A DNA stretch of 64,000 bases from CAVQFB01 sp963711675 (GTDB lineage: Bacteria > Acidobacteriota > Terriglobia > Terriglobales > Acidobacteriaceae): positions 62,001 through 126,000 of the forward strand of contig CAVQFB010000017.1 in NCBI GenBank assembly GCA_963711675.1, written 5' to 3'. The translations under genes and the position numbers were made by a program. This document shows, one piece after another, positions 64,000 through 64,000 of the stretch (its first letter is position 1; each line of letters starts with the position of its first letter). Under the pieces are notes generated by a model. That model was not told the DNA's origin and ran no database searches. It saw nothing but the letters and a program-made list of their open reading frames with translations.

Positions 64000-64000
64000 C

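Overview
The window looks like a chromosomal segment of a GC-rich, soil-type bacterium, most probably an Acidobacteriota of the Terriglobia lineage. This is inferred from gene content: two Ser/Thr kinases fused to TPR tails, a REC-PATAN response regulator, a queuosine operon, many small secreted proteins of unknown function, and dispersed intergenic palindromes. No rRNA is present; one tRNA (Pro, GGG) is.

Layout. 0-4.4 kb: a frameshifted acyl-CoA carboxylase beta subunit (pccB-like), a HigBA-like toxin-antitoxin pair wedged between two copies of the pccB 3' end, rmuC and a hypothetical gene. 4.4-9.3 kb (minus strand): a Phd-like antitoxin remnant, two membrane proteins, a frameshifted diacylglycerol-kinase-type lipid kinase and der. 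9.3-16 kb: a DinG-type helicase, queD-queE-queC (preQ0 synthesis), a secreted TPR protein and a PilT-like ATPase. 16-22.9 kb: molybdenum cofactor genes moeA, moaC and mogA/moaB, with a REC-PATAN regulator overlapping both of its neighbours, a Ser/Thr kinase, a DinB-like protein and a VTT/DedA-type membrane protein. 23.3-24.4 kb: a gene-free kilobase with two diverged copies of a ~165-bp repeat and a minus-strand terminator-like hairpin. 24.4-28.8 kb: SPFH protein, orphan peptide-type ABC ATPase, phosphoesterase, RNase H-like protein and two small genes.

28.9-33.7 kb is the most coherent system. A CysM-like cysteine synthase, a JAMM peptidase, a MoaD/CysO-like sulfur carrier and a ThiF-rhodanese (MoeBR-type) activating enzyme form a CysO-type, thiocarboxylate-dependent cysteine pathway. 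It is split by an opposite-strand gene with a HEPN-like Arg-x4-His motif. The sulfur-carrier ORF runs past its Gly-Gly into a cysteine-rich tail. That tail coincides with a possible poly-Cys leader ORF whose stop codon lies in a hairpin just upstream of the activating-enzyme gene.

34-50 kb: RNase R (four frameshifts), tRNA-Pro, a TPR lipoprotein, a sialidase-like secreted protein, a frameshifted secreted protein, an A-rich repeat cluster, a badly broken type ISP restriction-methylation gene carrying an inserted dispersed repeat, and a second kinase with a frameshifted C-terminus. 50-64 kb: secreted and cell-envelope genes (repeat-rich secreted protein, FN3 lipoprotein, M23 peptidase, MurJ), two class-III aminotransferases, FAH-family hydrolase, thiL, a CDP-alcohol phosphatidyltransferase overlapping a GtrA-family gene, and a protein cut by the window edge.

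Several otherwise well conserved genes (pccB, lipid kinase, rnr, the 41.1-kb gene, the type ISP gene, the second kinase) are broken by single-base indels, mostly insertions, with fully conserved protein on both sides. This pattern fits uncorrected sequencing errors at least as well as real decay, so these genes may be intact in the organism.
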